In this document: in pieces, positions 21,343-32,446 of the stretch
Position numbering within the stretch: the stretch's first letter is position 1
Layout: each line of letters begins with the position of its first letter
Assembly: GCF_000226115.1 (NCBI RefSeq)
Contig: NC_016458.1
Span: forward strand, 4,498,001 to 4,562,000
Direction of reading: 5' to 3'
From: Thermothielavioides terrestris NRRL 8126
Lineage: Eukaryota; Ascomycota; Sordariomycetes; Sordariales; Chaetomiaceae
DNA length: 64,000 nt
Program-made: the position numbers and the translations under genes
Notes under the pieces: generated by a model
What the model was told of the DNA's origin: nothing
The model's database searches: none
What the model saw: the letters and a program-made list of their open reading frames with translations, nothing else

Positions 21343-21739
21343 AGGGTGGATTGAATTCTTTTGGTCTCTTCTGGATGTGTGTTTCCCTATGTCTGGGTTT
21401 TGGAAGGCTTTGATCTTGGTGGGCGTTGGGCAGCAGGTCAACAAGAGGTGGGCCATTTCAGCGGATTTCTGTTCTTGTATCATGATTCGAGGCGGCGGCG
21501 GCGGCCGGACGATCGGCTCTGAATATACCTTCATGCTTGGTCCGGTTTATGGGGGCTGCCCGGTGAACTCAATCCCGAAATACGGCGAAATTACTCGGAC
21601 AATGATGTTCTCTTACAGGTTCCAGGCCGGCTGGGCGGTTGGTTGTATGTTGGCAAGAGGGGTATAATGCATTCTATCCTGCTGGGCCGCAGTCTATGGA
21701 CCACATCATTACCCGACCCATTTGCCGTTTGGGTCGACA
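21343..21739. other. Convergent 3' region
   Basis: This 397 bp spacer lies between the kinase and the convergent nucleoside hydrolase. It holds only presumed 3' untranslated sequence; nothing else is evident. Confidence 0.45.
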
Positions 21740-23365
21740 TCAACTTGGCGGCGGCGCAGAAGTCGCAGCAGCAGCGGCCTCGGCAGCAGCGATCGCCTCG
21801 TCCGCCCGCGACACGCACTCCTCCAAGACCTTCCAGAAGAGCTGGACATCTAAACTTCGCGGTATCCTCACGCCAGGTTCGCCGGGAGGAAGCAAGCGCG
21901 CGGTGATCTGGCCCGTCCTGGCGCCTGCGCGAGCCTCTTCGTAGGTCCCCTCGGTGACGACTGTCACCTCGTAGCGTTCCGGCTGGGCTAGGCCCGGCTC
22001 GCCCGCGGGATCGCGGTCGCAGAAGGGGATTTCATGCTGGTCGCCGACGCCGGTCAAGACGGCCGCCACCGCCAGGGGGTCGTGCAGCGGCGGTCCCTCC
22101 GTGATGCCGAAGACGTCGCTATATATGTATATATCACCGGTTTAGCCCAGGAAGTTCCCTGACTACGAGACAGTGGAAGAAGAAGATGGGGTTGTCTCGC
22201 TCACCTGTACGTCTTCGCAAAGAACATCAACAGTTCCACCAACATGACCCTCAACCGCGACTTGCCCGCCCTCTTCCCAGTCCCGTCCGCAGCCTCCACC
22301 ACCGCCGCCGCCCGGCTCTTGGCCTCCACCCCTTCCGGGCCGTACAGCAGCAGATCCCGCACCTCGGCCGTCGTCAGCACGAGGTGGCTCACGTCGAGCG
22401 GGATGAGGGTGGTCTTGGCGGCCAGCACCCTGTTGCCAAACAGGGCGGCGGCGGCCTCCGGGTCGGCGATCACGTTGAACTCGGCGAACTGGGTCCAGTT
22501 GCCGACGCGGGGCACGCCGTCCACCTGGCCCAGCACGGCGGGCGTGAAGCCGCCGCCGAGGGCGCCGCCCATCAGGCTCAGCCCGCGCACGTGCGCCGCC
22601 AGGTCCGGGTACTTGAGGAACAGCGCGGCCGCGTTGGTGAAGGCGCCCGTCGCGACCACCCAGGCCGTGCCCGGCGCGCACGCCTTGAGCGCCGCGTACG
22701 CCGCGTCGATCGCCGCCGTGCCGGTCACGGGAGCCACCGTCGGCGCCGGCAGCAGGTCCGTCCCGTCCAGCCCGGTCTCGCCGTGGATGTCGGTCGGCGC
22801 GTGCAGCGGCGGGCGGAAGAGGGCTTTGGAGGCGCCCACGTAGACGGGGATGGAGGAGGCTTTGCCGATGGCGGTGAGGATGGAGCAGGCGTTGCGGGTT
22901 GTTTTCCTGGGATGCTGGCGTGTTTAGTTTGTGCATATTGCTGGAGTTCGGGCTAAGGGGGTGGTGATGTGGTGTGGTTACTTACTCAAGCGAGGCGTTG
23001 CCGAAGACGGTTGAGACGCCCAGGACGCGGATTGCGGGATGGTAGGCTGCGAGCAGAATTGCGAAAAGGTCCTGGGCGAGTTAGTGAGTTAGTGCATCAG
23101 TGAGATGACTTCAGGGGCAGAGCGCCCGGTGGTGTCCGGGGCCTCGGAGCCGATGCTCCGCCGCTTCCGAGGCCTCCGCGTTCGGCCATCCGGGTGTGAC
23201 GGCGTCACCCGGTCTTCGGCTCCGGACCGCCGGTGCAGGGTCGGAAGCAGCCCAAGAAAGGATCTAAAGAAATAGATCTGCAAGATGAATGCAGCTCAAA
23301 AAGAAAATGCTCACATCGTGTCCCGGGTCGCAGTCTAGCCACACCGGGATCCGTGTGTCCTCCAT
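21740..23365 (-). CDS. Inosine-uridine preferring nucleoside hydrolase
   Basis: Hydrolyses the N-glycosidic bond of ribonucleosides in nucleoside salvage, cytosolic in the URH1-like group. Four exons: 23365-23315, 23071-22986, 22906-22205 and 22118-21740, total 405 aa. Each join keeps frame: DCDPGHD-DLFAILLAAYHP, NASLE-KTTRNACSILTAIG, and FFAKTY-SDVFGITEGPPLHD. The calcium-binding signature WLDCDPGHDD spans the first splice (D11, D13, D17 and the next Asp). EFNVIADPEAAAALF and the late DPLAVAAVL (Asp293 in LHDPLAVA) complete the active-site set. Length is somewhat above the usual 310-380 aa because of an Ala-rich C-terminal tail. The last intron contains a TA-rich palindromic stretch near 22120-22135. 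Substrate preference cannot be read from the sequence. Confidence 0.93.
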
Positions 23366-23873
23366 CTTGATCGATATGATACGGCTGCGTCGATGAGGGA
23401 TACGATGTTGATTCGTTAATAGTAGTAACCTTGGGTGGCTGATACTGGCCGAACAGCTAAGATGTGCTGCTAGATCTCATCGATCTGAGGCGGTGCAGCT
23501 GAAGTGAGGGGAGGTCGCAGCGGGAGTAGTTATCCCTTCGGCAATCAGCGGGTGAGCGCTTCAAAAGGGGTTGGTTCTCCACTGTGTGGATCGCGGGGAT
23601 GTTGAAGCTGAATGAGCGGAACAGGCGCCCAATAAGGCAGGCAATCGGCGACACAACAGTCTAACCAAAGTACCCAGTAGGTGGTTTTTCGTCCCCAATC
23701 CAGGGGTTCCTTTGGGTTCTTATCCTTCCAGATCTGACCTAGGGTACCTGGTATATATTTCCTTGGAGGTTTGGCTTGCTATCCTTGATGTCCATTTGTT
23801 GAGCCAATCATGGCTCAATGAAAGTGACTGCCACACTGAGTCTCAAGCAGAGCAAACCCCCTGCAGCGAGACA
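23366..23873. other. Intergenic region between two minus-strand genes
   Basis: About 500 bp form the promoter of the nucleoside hydrolase and the 3' end of the RED-type gene. ACCTAGGGTACC at 23738-23749 is a copy of a motif seen in several other gaps. No gene seen. Confidence 0.4.
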
Positions 23874-25487
23874 TCACCCGCCCCCTTTTTGTCTCTGTAT
23901 TACCCTCATGACATCTTCAAAACTGTTCTTGTCGCCCTTCCTCTTCTTTGGCCCTCTCTTCCTCTTCGACTTGCCTCCCCCAACACCGCCTTTGTCGGCG
24001 TCGTCTGCATCCCAGGCAGACAATTTCACCTTGCTCTCTTCCAGATCCGCCTCGTCCTCTAGGCGGCTGGAACCGAACCCGAGGTCCATGTCTTCCTCGT
24101 CTCGGTGCAGCTCGCTCAGCTTCTTCTTGAGGAGCGCTTCCCGCTCTGCGGCCTTCTGCTCTTCTTCGGACTTCTCTAGCGCGCTGGCGGCCTTCGCCTT
24201 CTTCAGCGCTGCCAGGAAACTTGGGTCGTCGAGCGACGGCGCTTTGTACGTCTCCTCCGACGCGAGGCCGGCCTTGGAATCTCTGAAATAATTCCTCGCC
24301 ACAGGGACGTCGGGTTTTGGAGGAGGCGGCATCTCTGTCGGCTTCCTCCTGTCTTCTGATTCTTTTTCTTCTGCAGCCTCGCGCTCTTCGTCGGATGACT
24401 CGTCGGACCCTTCTAAGCCGGCAAGCGGATCGTAGTCTGAGCCGGCATCGTCAAATATGCTGACATCCTTGCTGTTCTCCTCGGCTTGCTGCGCTTCTTG
24501 CTGCTTCCGGTAGAACTCGGGCACTTCCATACCGAGTACCTTGCCCGAGGCCAGGAGTTCTCTTTCCCGCTCCTGCTCCTCCGCGGACGACGCATGGTCA
24601 AGTTTCCTGACCTTCCGCCTCTCATGTCCGTCTTCGTCGACAATGATCATGACCTCGCGGCCTTTAGCGTCCCTCTCTATCCTAATGCCTGGCTCCTTCT
24701 TCTCGCCGATTTTCTTGAATTTGGAGCCGAGGCTGGACTCCGCTTTGGCCTTGGCTGCTGCTCTCGCTGCTTTCAGCTCGGCCAGGATCTGGTTCCGCGA
24801 CCGTTTTTGCCCCGGATTAAGCGTCGCGGCGGCAAGTTGGCCCTTCTTCTGCACCTTCTCCCGCTCGATCGCCTTTACCTCGGTCGACTCCAGCTGCTTG
24901 AGGACGTCGTCAGGATCCTCTTCTGGCCCTTCCCGCTCGCCCTCCTTCTCCTCCTCTCCTCTCGCCTCTGGTGACTTTGGCTTCTCGTTGTACACATCCT
25001 CGCCCCTCCGGATCCTCTCCAGCAACTTGAAGTCGAGCCCTTTGACGAGGTGAGTGGTGGAGAGGTCCCCGCCTGCTATCTCGCTGCGCAGCCGGTCGTA
25101 CGTCTCACGGTCAATCTCCTCCTTTTTCAGCGACTCCTCCAACGCTCTCAGCCGTTCGGCCCGCTCGTCGTCCTCCTCCTGCCGCGTCCTGGCACGGTCG
25201 ATGTAGCCATGAGCCAGCTGGCTGCCCTTCGGGGCGGCGGATCTGACAGCCTTTTTCTGCGTCTTTTCAAAGGCTTGATTCCGTTCGGCGAGCTGCCGCG
25301 CAAAGTCGACGCGGGGCGCGCCAGCGACGGAACGAGGCGTCATGGGGATGCTCGACTTGAGCTTGGACCCGAGCACGGCGGGCGCATTCGAGGCTGGCCG
25401 GGACGGGGGAGGGGAAACGCCATTTTTGTCGGAGCCAGGCTTGGATGAGTTTGCTAGTATTAGCCTGCGGAATTGTTCGTTATTCAT
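23874..25487 (-). CDS. RED/IK-type spliceosomal protein (RED N-terminal domain)
   Basis: Nuclear protein of the RED (IK) family, a spliceosomal B-complex component that partners SMU1 in animals. Intronless here, 537 aa. The N-terminal RED-type region (about residues 1-165) contains MNNEQFRRLILANSS, FARQLAERNQAFEKTQKKA, HGYIDRARTRQEEDDERAE and the diagnostic THLVKGLDFKLLERIRRGED. The remainder is charged and low in complexity, with Lys/Arg and Asp/Glu blocks and a basic tail (GGGKSKRKRGPKKRKGDK) that looks like a nuclear localisation signal, ending SFEDVMRVIQRQKGGG. The start at 25487 is chosen because it begins the conserved sequence; an in-frame ATG at 25760 would add 91 residues of poor quality. 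It is divergent from REV1. Confidence 0.88.
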   Translation of the reverse strand: MNNEQFRRLILANSSKPGSDKNGVSPPPSRPASNAPAVLGSKLKSSIPMTPRSVAGAPRVDFARQLAERNQAFEKTQKKAVRSAAPKGSQLAHGYIDRARTRQEEDDERAERLRALEESLKKEEIDRETYDRLRSEIAGGDLSTTHLVKGLDFKLLERIRRGEDVYNEKPKSPEARGEEEKEGEREGPEEDPDDVLKQLESTEVKAIEREKVQKKGQLAAATLNPGQKRSRNQILAELKAARAAAKAKAESSLGSKFKKIGEKKEPGIRIERDAKGREVMIIVDEDGHERRKVRKLDHASSAEEQERERELLASGKVLGMEVPEFYRKQQEAQQAEENSKDVSIFDDAGSDYDPLAGLEGSDESSDEEREAAEEKESEDRRKPTEMPPPPKPDVPVARNYFRDSKAGLASEETYKAPSLDDPSFLAALKKAKAASALEKSEEEQKAAEREALLKKKLSELHRDEEDMDLGFGSSRLEDEADLEESKVKLSAWDADDADKGGVGGGKSKRKRGPKKRKGDKNSFEDVMRVIQRQKGGG

Positions 25488-25957
25488 GGCTGCGCGAAAT
25501 CCTCGAGTTGGCTCGCTCTGGGGGTCAGCCCTTGGAGGCGAGGCTAGTGTACGGATTGCTGAGTAGGTACTCGGTAACTTCAAAGGCCCAGACCCTCGGA
25601 AACCCGCAGCGGAAGTGAGTGGGTCAAGCAGGTGACGGTGACTGCGCGCTGCGCATCCGAGTGGGGCCTGGTTCGGCAGAAAGGGCGCGTTCCCCCGTTC
25701 CCCAGCACGTCGCGCATCTCTCAACTTTGCCACCGAAAAGGTGTCGCATGTTCGCGCCATGACCCGCCCGCCTCCCAAAAGCCATGGCAGACATCATCCC
25801 ACCTCACATCGCGCTTTTCTTTTTTCACTTCAGTCCGTACGCCATGAGCGCCCCGAGAACACAAGATCCCACGGCCGGCTGATGATGTCATTGTTTGGGC
25901 CGACTCCGTCTCCTTTCTTCTGATCAACCGCTCGGTGTTCTCCAGCACTCGCCCAAC
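25488..25957. promoter_or_regulatory. Shared upstream region of the RED-type gene and REV1
   Basis: A 470 bp divergent intergenic region between a splicing factor and a DNA repair polymerase. It must carry both promoters. No clear TATA element; a direct in-frame upstream ATG for the minus-strand gene lies inside it at 25760. Confidence 0.45.
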
Positions 25958-28900
25958 ATGGGCAGTCGTCTGGAGAAGAACTCGGCAGCTGTGTGGAAAC
26001 GCATAGCCAGCCACGAGTTTGATGGCGAGGACGGCGAGGAGTACGAGGCAAGCGAATTTGGCGGATTCAGCGACTACTTCCGCCGGAAGCAGGAAAAGCT
26101 GCAAAACCTCGATGCCGAACTGCGCGCCGCCCGCGGAACAAAGCCTCAGATCTTTAAGGGCGTTGTCGCCCATGTCTCTGGGTATACTCAGCCGCCATTG
26201 CATGTGTAAGCACCAACCCTCTGCTGGGCGCGCTCTCCCCGGATGTCTCGGCTGACCTGAGAAGCCTGCACAGGGAACTTGTCCAACATGGCGCCGGCTT
26301 CCTGCAGTACCTAGGCTCCAAGACCATGGCCACCCACATCATCGCCTCTGCCATGCCCCCCAAGAAGAGAATGGAATTTAGCAAGTACCGCATCGTCAAG
26401 CCCGCATGGGTGGTGGACTCCATCAAGGCTGGGAAACTGCTGCCGTGGACCGACTACCGCGTCATTGACGACAGCCCGAAGCAGAAGACGATCGGATTCG
26501 ATGGAGGGAAGTTGTCTAGCCAGGTGACCCAACAGTCTCCCCTTGGATACCGCGAACAGATCCAGAACAGTTTCTACACCAGCCAGTTCCAGAAATTGGA
26601 GCGTCGTGGTGCGGAATCTCAGGGGCTCAGCAGTCCGTTTCAGCCTCCATCTGCCAGGAAACCGGCCACTGCCGAACTGGAAACGATTGACGACTTTGAC
26701 GAGGTGGACATGGATATGCTCGTCGAGCCTGCCAGGGCGGAGCCGGAGACCCGGAACCCCGACATGTCATCGGATGGCAAACTGCCAAACACGGAGGCAG
26801 AGTCCGCCGAGACTTCGATCCTTAAGGCCCCTAGCCCACAGGCTGAGGAGCCGAGGGATGCGCCTGCCGCAAAACCCATGACTTCGGAAGAACATAACGC
26901 AATGCTTCTCCAGGACCCCAAAATTCGCAAGTCGTCTGCCGCGAATCCCAACTTCCTGAAGCAGTACTACTCGGAGAGCCGTCTGCACCACTTATCCACC
27001 TGGAAAGCGCAGCTAAAGTCCCGCTTGATGAGCCTGGCTGCCGAGAAGGCTCCGCCGGCAAAGGGGACCAAGCGCAGGAGCGGGTCGCGCCGATACATCA
27101 TGCATGTCGACTTTGACAGCTTCTTCTGCGCCGTTTCTATCAAGAGGCATGCCCCCGAGTATCGCGACAAGCCAGTCGTGGTTGCTCATAGCACCGGTAG
27201 CGGTTCTGAGATCGCATCGTGCAACTACCCGGCCAGGAGCTTCGGCGTCAGAAACGGTATGTGGATGAAGCGCGCTCAGGAGCTCTGTCCGGACCTCAAA
27301 GTGGTACCTTACGACTTTCCGGCGTACGAAGAAGCCAGCCGGCTCTTTTACGAGGCTATCCTCGATGTCGGTGGCGTCGTCCAGAGCGTCAGCATCGACG
27401 AAGCGCTGATCGACGTGACCGACATCGTGCTCGATGCCGCCGGCTCCAGCGGCATCGGAATCAGCGAAGGCAGCATATGGCGAGAGCAGCAGAAGGCGGA
27501 TGAGATCGCATCAAATCTCCGGGCCGAGGTCAAGAAGAAGACCGATTGCCATGTCTCGGTCGGGATTGGCGGGAACATATTGCTGGCCAAGATCGCGCTG
27601 CGGAAGGCTAAGCCTGCCGGCCAGTACCAGATCAGGCCAGAGGAGGTTTTGGATATACTCGGTGATCTGGAGGTCGAGGACCTTCCCGGCGTGGCTTACA
27701 GCATCGGCGGTAAACTCGAGGAAATCGGCGTCAAGCTCGTCAAGGACCTACGGCAGACCTCCAAAGAGCGTCTGGTCACCGTCTTGGGTCCAAAGACAGG
27801 CGAGAAGCTGTGGGAATATGCCCGGGGCATTGACCGCACCGAGGTCGGGCAGCAGCCCGTCCGCAAGTCTGTATCGGCCGACGTGAATTGGGGCATCCGG
27901 TTTGTCAACCAGGAGGAGGCCGAAGGGTTTGTTCGAAACCTGTGCCAGGAACTGGAGCGGCGACTCCTGAATGAAGGCGTCCGAGGCAAACATCTGACGA
28001 TGAGAATCCTGCGACGTGCGCTGGATGCGCCCCTGGATCCAGCAAAGCATCTGGGACACGGCAAGTGTGACGCCTTCGCCAAGAGCGTCTCATTCGGTGT
28101 TGCCACAAACGACGCCGAGATGATTGGGAGGGAGGCGGTCGCGATTTTGCGTTCCTTCAAGTTCAGCCCCGGTGACCTTAGGGGAATTGGGGTGCAGATG
28201 ACCAAGCTCGAGCCGCTCAAGCCGTCTGCTGCTGCCGAGGGCAGCCAGAGGAAAATCAGCTTCGCCAATTTCAGCGCTGGCCCACCAGCAAAGAGGCAGA
28301 AGACGGAACATATCGATGACGATATTGATGTTGGAAACCTCAGTCGTCCGTCCAGACAGGAGGTTGAGCAGGACCCTATCTCGGTCGACCCGTTGACGCC
28401 GAGAAAACCCAAGGTGCATCCGGCATTGGCCCTGGCCAAGGCGAACGCAGCCGATAAGAAAGCCAACTCGCCGCTGAATATCGCCGGAACTCAATTCATC
28501 GTCCCTTCCAACCCGGATCCCGCCGTCCTCGCCGAGCTGCCCCAAGACATCCGCAGCAGGCTTGTGAACCAAGCCAAGCGCGGGTCAATGGCCTCATCTC
28601 GCGAAGCATCGCCAGCCGTTGACTCACGCTCGCACAGCCCCGCGCGAGCTGACGACATCCCGTCTGATGTTGACCCGGAGGTTTTCAATGCGCTGCCCGA
28701 GGAGATGAAAGCCGAAGTTCTCGCCTCGTACGGCCGCAGGAAGCGGCAGGGAGGCCAGACCGTCCTCCCCCAGTCCCCACGCAAAGACAGGGTGATGTAC
28801 CGGCCGAAGGAGAAATCGACGCCGACGAAGCGTGGCATCAGAAGCCTCTTCAGCCGCGCGCGCGAGCGCGAGTGCCAGCAGGACGCCGAGGCCAGGCTTA

Positions 28901-29502
28901 TGCAGACCAACCTCGAGCCTCTGAGGGCGGCGGCCGCCGCCGAAGCGCGCGGAAACGACGCCGAGCCGATCGGTGATCTCGATTCGGAGTTCCTCACCGA
29001 GCTGCCCGAGGACGTGCGCCGCGAGGTCGTCGAGGATCACCGCCGGCAGCGCCTGGCGCAGCGCGCCGGGCTGGGCTACCAGGCGCCCGCCCGCCGGGCT
29101 GCTGCGGCGCGCCACCCCGACGAGGCGGACGCCGCGGGCCTCCCGCGCGGCCAGACGCGGCTGCAGTTCCCGGCGAAGCCGCCCAAGGCGGGGTTCGCGC
29201 AGACGGGACTGACGGCGTTGAAGGATGTCAAGAGCATGCTTGAGGCGTGGCATGAGGCGACGCAGGAGGACGGGCCGCACCAGGCGGATGTGGAGGTCTT
29301 CGAGCGGTTTGTCGGGCGTGTTGTGGCGGAAGAGAGGGATATGGAGAAAGCGAGGGTGTTGGTCAAGTGGCTGGCCTGGCTTGTTGAGGAGGGGCCTGAA
29401 GGAGCCGGGAAGGCGTCGTGGAGAGAGGCGATGGAGGCTGTGAAGACGGCGGTTCAGGCTGCCATGAAGGAGCGGGGGCTGGGGCCCATGGACTTTGGGT
29501 AG
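25958..29502 (+). CDS. rev1: DNA repair protein REV1, Y-family dCMP transferase
   Basis: Y-family translesion polymerase that inserts dCMP opposite lesions and scaffolds other bypass polymerases. Exons 25958-26205 and 26274-29502 with a 68 bp intron (GTAAGC-type donor, CACAG acceptor), product 1158 aa; the intron interrupts the BRCT domain. Order of parts: BRCT (about 70-165, with HGAGFLQYLGSKTMATHIIA), a linker, catalytic palm and fingers with MHVDFDSFFCAV (D362, D364) and SIDEALID (D458, E459), little finger (to about 730), then three UBM-like ubiquitin-binding motifs with a central LP at about 829, 881 and 984, and a C-terminal polymerase-interaction domain (about 1060-1158). The start is the first in-frame ATG after an upstream stop-free extension that begins with TTG. 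Divergent from the RED-type gene. Confidence 0.96.
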
Positions 29503-29741
29503 GCCAGCGTCGGGGAAATTGCTCGCTGTTCAGAATACCTCCGCGACGGGTTCGGCAGCAAATGGTATGGCAAATATGAACTGGATATCTCTAAATCTTT
29601 ATACACGCAAGACAAGGGAGGTACGCTGAAGGGTATATATCTCCGCCGAAAACCCGCGCCATGTATCCAACACCGTCTATCAACACAGGCGCCTCTGTAG
29701 CGCTGCTGGAGCACGTATGCAATCCCCACCACAGACCGAGC

Positions 29742-30610
29742 TCATAAGAGTATCAAAGACACGGCGCCCACGGCGACCAGAGAAGCGGCCCAGGCGACGC
29801 GAGCAGCAGCCGCGGCGCTAGCCATGTACACCTAGGATGGATGACCTGTGTCAGCGAGCCCCGGCCCGCGTACACAGCAGGGTTGGGGGGAGTTGAGGAC
29901 CGGGCAGCTACTCACCGTCAACTTCAAGTTCCCGCCGCACGCCTCGGTGGTGTTGCCCTCGCAGGGCAGGTCGCACGCGCTGTCGGGGAGCTTGGCGGCC
30001 AGGCTGGAGAGCGACTGGGCGCACCAGCATTCTCTGGTGGTATTAACGCGGCGGGGGGTCAGCATCAGGGGTACGTCATCTGATCTGCAACATCCCTTTC
30101 CTTTGCCCTCGAACGGCGGCGTCCTTTTCTTTGCCGCGCCTACATCTCTCTTCAACCTCTCCACCTTGGCCATCACCCATTCGGATCTTCCTACAACCCT
30201 CAAGCACCCTCCCAACAAGAAGAACAACAACGAGGAAAAATCTCCCAAGCGGAAACTGACCTGGCATACTCCAGCCCCGCAAACGCGAACCGGCCGGACG
30301 AGCCGCCGCGGCTGTCGCCGGCGCCGGTGCGGCAGAAGTCGAGGCACAGCGCGACGGTCATGTTGCCGGGCCGCACCAGCGAGGTGCCGCCGGCGAGCGC
30401 GCGCGCGCCCGTCGTGTTGGCCAGGCCCGTCGTCTCGTTGAAGCAGCCGTGGTAGACGTAGCCCGAGCCGGCAGGGGGGGTGTAGATCGCTGGCGGGGAG
30501 GATGATGATGTTGCTGCTGCTGCTGCTGCCGCTGCTGTTGTTGATGAGGAGGGGAGGAGGGGGGAGAGGAGGAGGGCGAGGAGGAGGGGGAGGGGATGGA
30601 GGGGATGCAT
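29742..30610 (-). CDS. Small GPI-anchored WSC-domain cell-surface protein
   Basis: Three exons: 30610-30261, 30033-29916 and 29831-29742 (introns 227 and 84 bp), giving 185 aa. Residues 1-20 (MHPLHPLPLLLALLLSPLLP) form a signal peptide, followed by an Ala/Ser/Pro linker and one WSC domain (about 47-140) whose eight Cys are spread over both exons: GCFNETTG, ALCLDFCRTG, then ECWCAQSL, ACDLPCEGNTTEACGG. The join EYA-RECWCAQ and the second join NLKLT-VYMASAAAA keep frame. The last exon encodes only a hydrophobic tail (ARVAWAASLVAVGAVSLILL) that looks like a GPI-attachment signal rather than a cytoplasmic domain. WSC domains bind cell-wall carbohydrate; Wsc sensors have a cytoplasmic tail, which this lacks. 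Alternative: a single-pass sensor with no tail. Confidence 0.78.
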
Positions 30611-31420
30611 CGTTCGGTGTGGTTGGGTTTGGTTTGGTAGCTCGGGGTGTGAGGGCGGCAGGTGAAGAGGTATCCTTGATTAGGTAGGCGGGGGGGAGAC
30701 TAAAACGAGAGTTTGAAGAGAAAGAAAAGCGAAAAAGAAGCGAGAAAACGTGAAGGAGTGGATGGTCCCGGTAAGATGCCGCACACGGCATGCACACGCC
30801 GCATGTCGTGGTTGGGGGCCAGAGATAAGGGAGTGTATATAGATGGTATGAGAGCTGAAAATGAGAATCCATGAGGCTGCAACGGTTGGTCTAGACCCCT
30901 CGACCAGCGGCGGCCAGGGCGTTAGGGCTGAAGATAAATGAGTGGCCCAGGGGTCGTTGCCTAATGAGGTCAGCACTGAATACGCTACGCTGTTCCCGGT
31001 TAATCAACAGTTACCCACAATTCCGATTCGAGCTTCGGGTGGGCCCGACAAGTGCGGTCGTCCATGATCCACCCGAACCCCGTTCCGGTCTGACGCCGGC
31101 GTCCACGGCCCACGTCCGGATTACGGAGCAATGCGGCCGGCTCCCAACACGGGGCCTTGCAAGTGCCCGATGGATGCACAAATGCCCTGCCGTTGACGCT
31201 TTAAACAAAAGGCAACTTACAACTTGCGCTCCTGAATCCTTTCGGCAAGCTGGTTCTCGGGCGGATATTTGCGCCGAAAATGTCTCCGCACTCGCGGATA
31301 GGCGCCGATGCGCTGCCTACAGCTTGAAGTACAAGTATCCAAGCTTCTGTCTCGCCGACAGCTGCCGGATGTTGTGTTTCTCGATGCAGACAGACGCACA
31401 AACAGATACTCGCCGCCAAG
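30611..31420. other. Intergenic region
   Basis: An 810 bp divergent gap between the WSC gene and the dehydrogenase. Nothing further recognised; no TATA element stands out. Confidence 0.4.
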
Positions 31421-32446
31421 ATGCCTGGTGTCGCCAAGTTCGACCCTCGAAAGGACGTGCCTGACCTCGCCGGCAGGGTCATCCTGATCACAGGAGGTAC
31501 GGTACTGCTCTCACCTCATTCCCCTCCCCGTGTCCAAGACGACGCGAACTCGCCTGGTTACTCACACACCTCCATCACCACAGGCACCGCCGGCGTCGGC
31601 GCTGCCACCGTCATCGAGCTGGCCCGCCACAACCCAGCACACATCCTGTTCACCGGCCGCAACGCCAAGTCGGCCGAGGCCACCATCGCCGGCGCGCGCT
31701 CCGTCGCGCCTGGCGTCCAAGTGACCTTTGTCCAATGCGACCTGGCCGACCTCGCCTCGGTCAAGGCCGCGGCCGCCAAGGTCCTCGCCCTGATCACGCG
31801 CCTCGACATCCTCGTCTGCAACGCCGGCATCATGGCCAAGCCGGCCGCGCTCTCCAAGGACGGCTACGAGATCCACTTCGCGACCAACCACCTGGGCCAC
31901 GCGCTGCTCACGACCGCGCTGCAGCCGCTGCTCTGCCGCACGGCCGCCGACCAGCCCGGCGCCGACGTGCGCGTCGTCATGATGACCTCGATCGCGTGGC
32001 GCCTCGCGCCGTCGGACGGCGGCATCGTCTTCGACCGGCTGCGCTCGACGCAGGAGATGCCCGTGTTCGGCCGCTGGCTGCGCTACGGGCAGAGCAAGCT
32101 GGCCAACATGCTGTGGGCGCGCGAGCTGGCGCGCCGCTACGGCGCCCAGGGCGTGCTCGCCGTCAGCCTCCACCCGGGCGTCGTCGAGACCGGCCTCGTG
32201 ACCGACCTCGGCCTCGCCGACCGCCTGATCGTCTACCTGCCCAACATCGGCCGCGTCAAGACGGTCGAAGAGGGCACGCACAACCTGCTCTGGGCCATCG
32301 CCGCGCCGCGCGACCGCGTCAAGCCCGGCGCCTTCTACGAGCCGGTCGGCCGCCTGTCGTCCTCGGAGACCAAGTGGAGCAGGGACCCGAAGCTGGGGGA
32401 GCGCCTGTGGGATTGGACGGCTGAGCAACTGAAGCCGTATTTGTGA
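31421..32446 (+). CDS. Short-chain dehydrogenase/reductase (retinol dehydrogenase-like, classical SDR)
   Basis: NAD(P)-dependent oxidoreductase with a Rossmann fold; substrate unknown. Exons 31421-31496 and 31584-32446, product 312 aa. The 87 bp intron (GTACGG...CACAG) has no stop and is a multiple of three; reading through would insert 29 residues into the cofactor loop, so splicing is strongly favoured, giving ITGGTAGVGAATVIEL. Motifs: TGGTAGVG glycine loop, CNAGIM (NAG), catalytic Ser in VVMMTSIAWRL, and YGQSK (Tyr and Lys of YxxxK). The C-terminus contains LHPGVVETGL. No signal peptide or clear membrane segment is seen. It stands alone and not in a metabolic cluster. Confidence 0.9.
   Translation: MPGVAKFDPRKDVPDLAGRVILITGGTVLLSPHSPPRVQDDANSPGYSHTSITTGTAGVGAATVIELARHNPAHILFTGRNAKSAEATIAGARSVAPGVQVTFVQCDLADLASVKAAAAKVLALITRLDILVCNAGIMAKPAALSKDGYEIHFATNHLGHALLTTALQPLLCRTAADQPGADVRVVMMTSIAWRLAPSDGGIVFDRLRSTQEMPVFGRWLRYGQSKLANMLWARELARRYGAQGVLAVSLHPGVVETGLVTDLGLADRLIVYLPNIGRVKTVEEGTHNLLWAIAAPRDRVKPGAFYEPVGRLSSSETKWSRDPKLGERLWDWTAEQLKPYL

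Noticed and set aside
23874..25760. Longer start for the RED-type gene at the in-frame ATG 25760
   Set aside because: The extra 91 residues are not protein-like, and the conserved N-terminus begins at 25487.
29881..30290. Plus-strand frame overlapping the WSC gene introns
   Set aside because: Spans introns and opposite exons of a supported gene; no domain.
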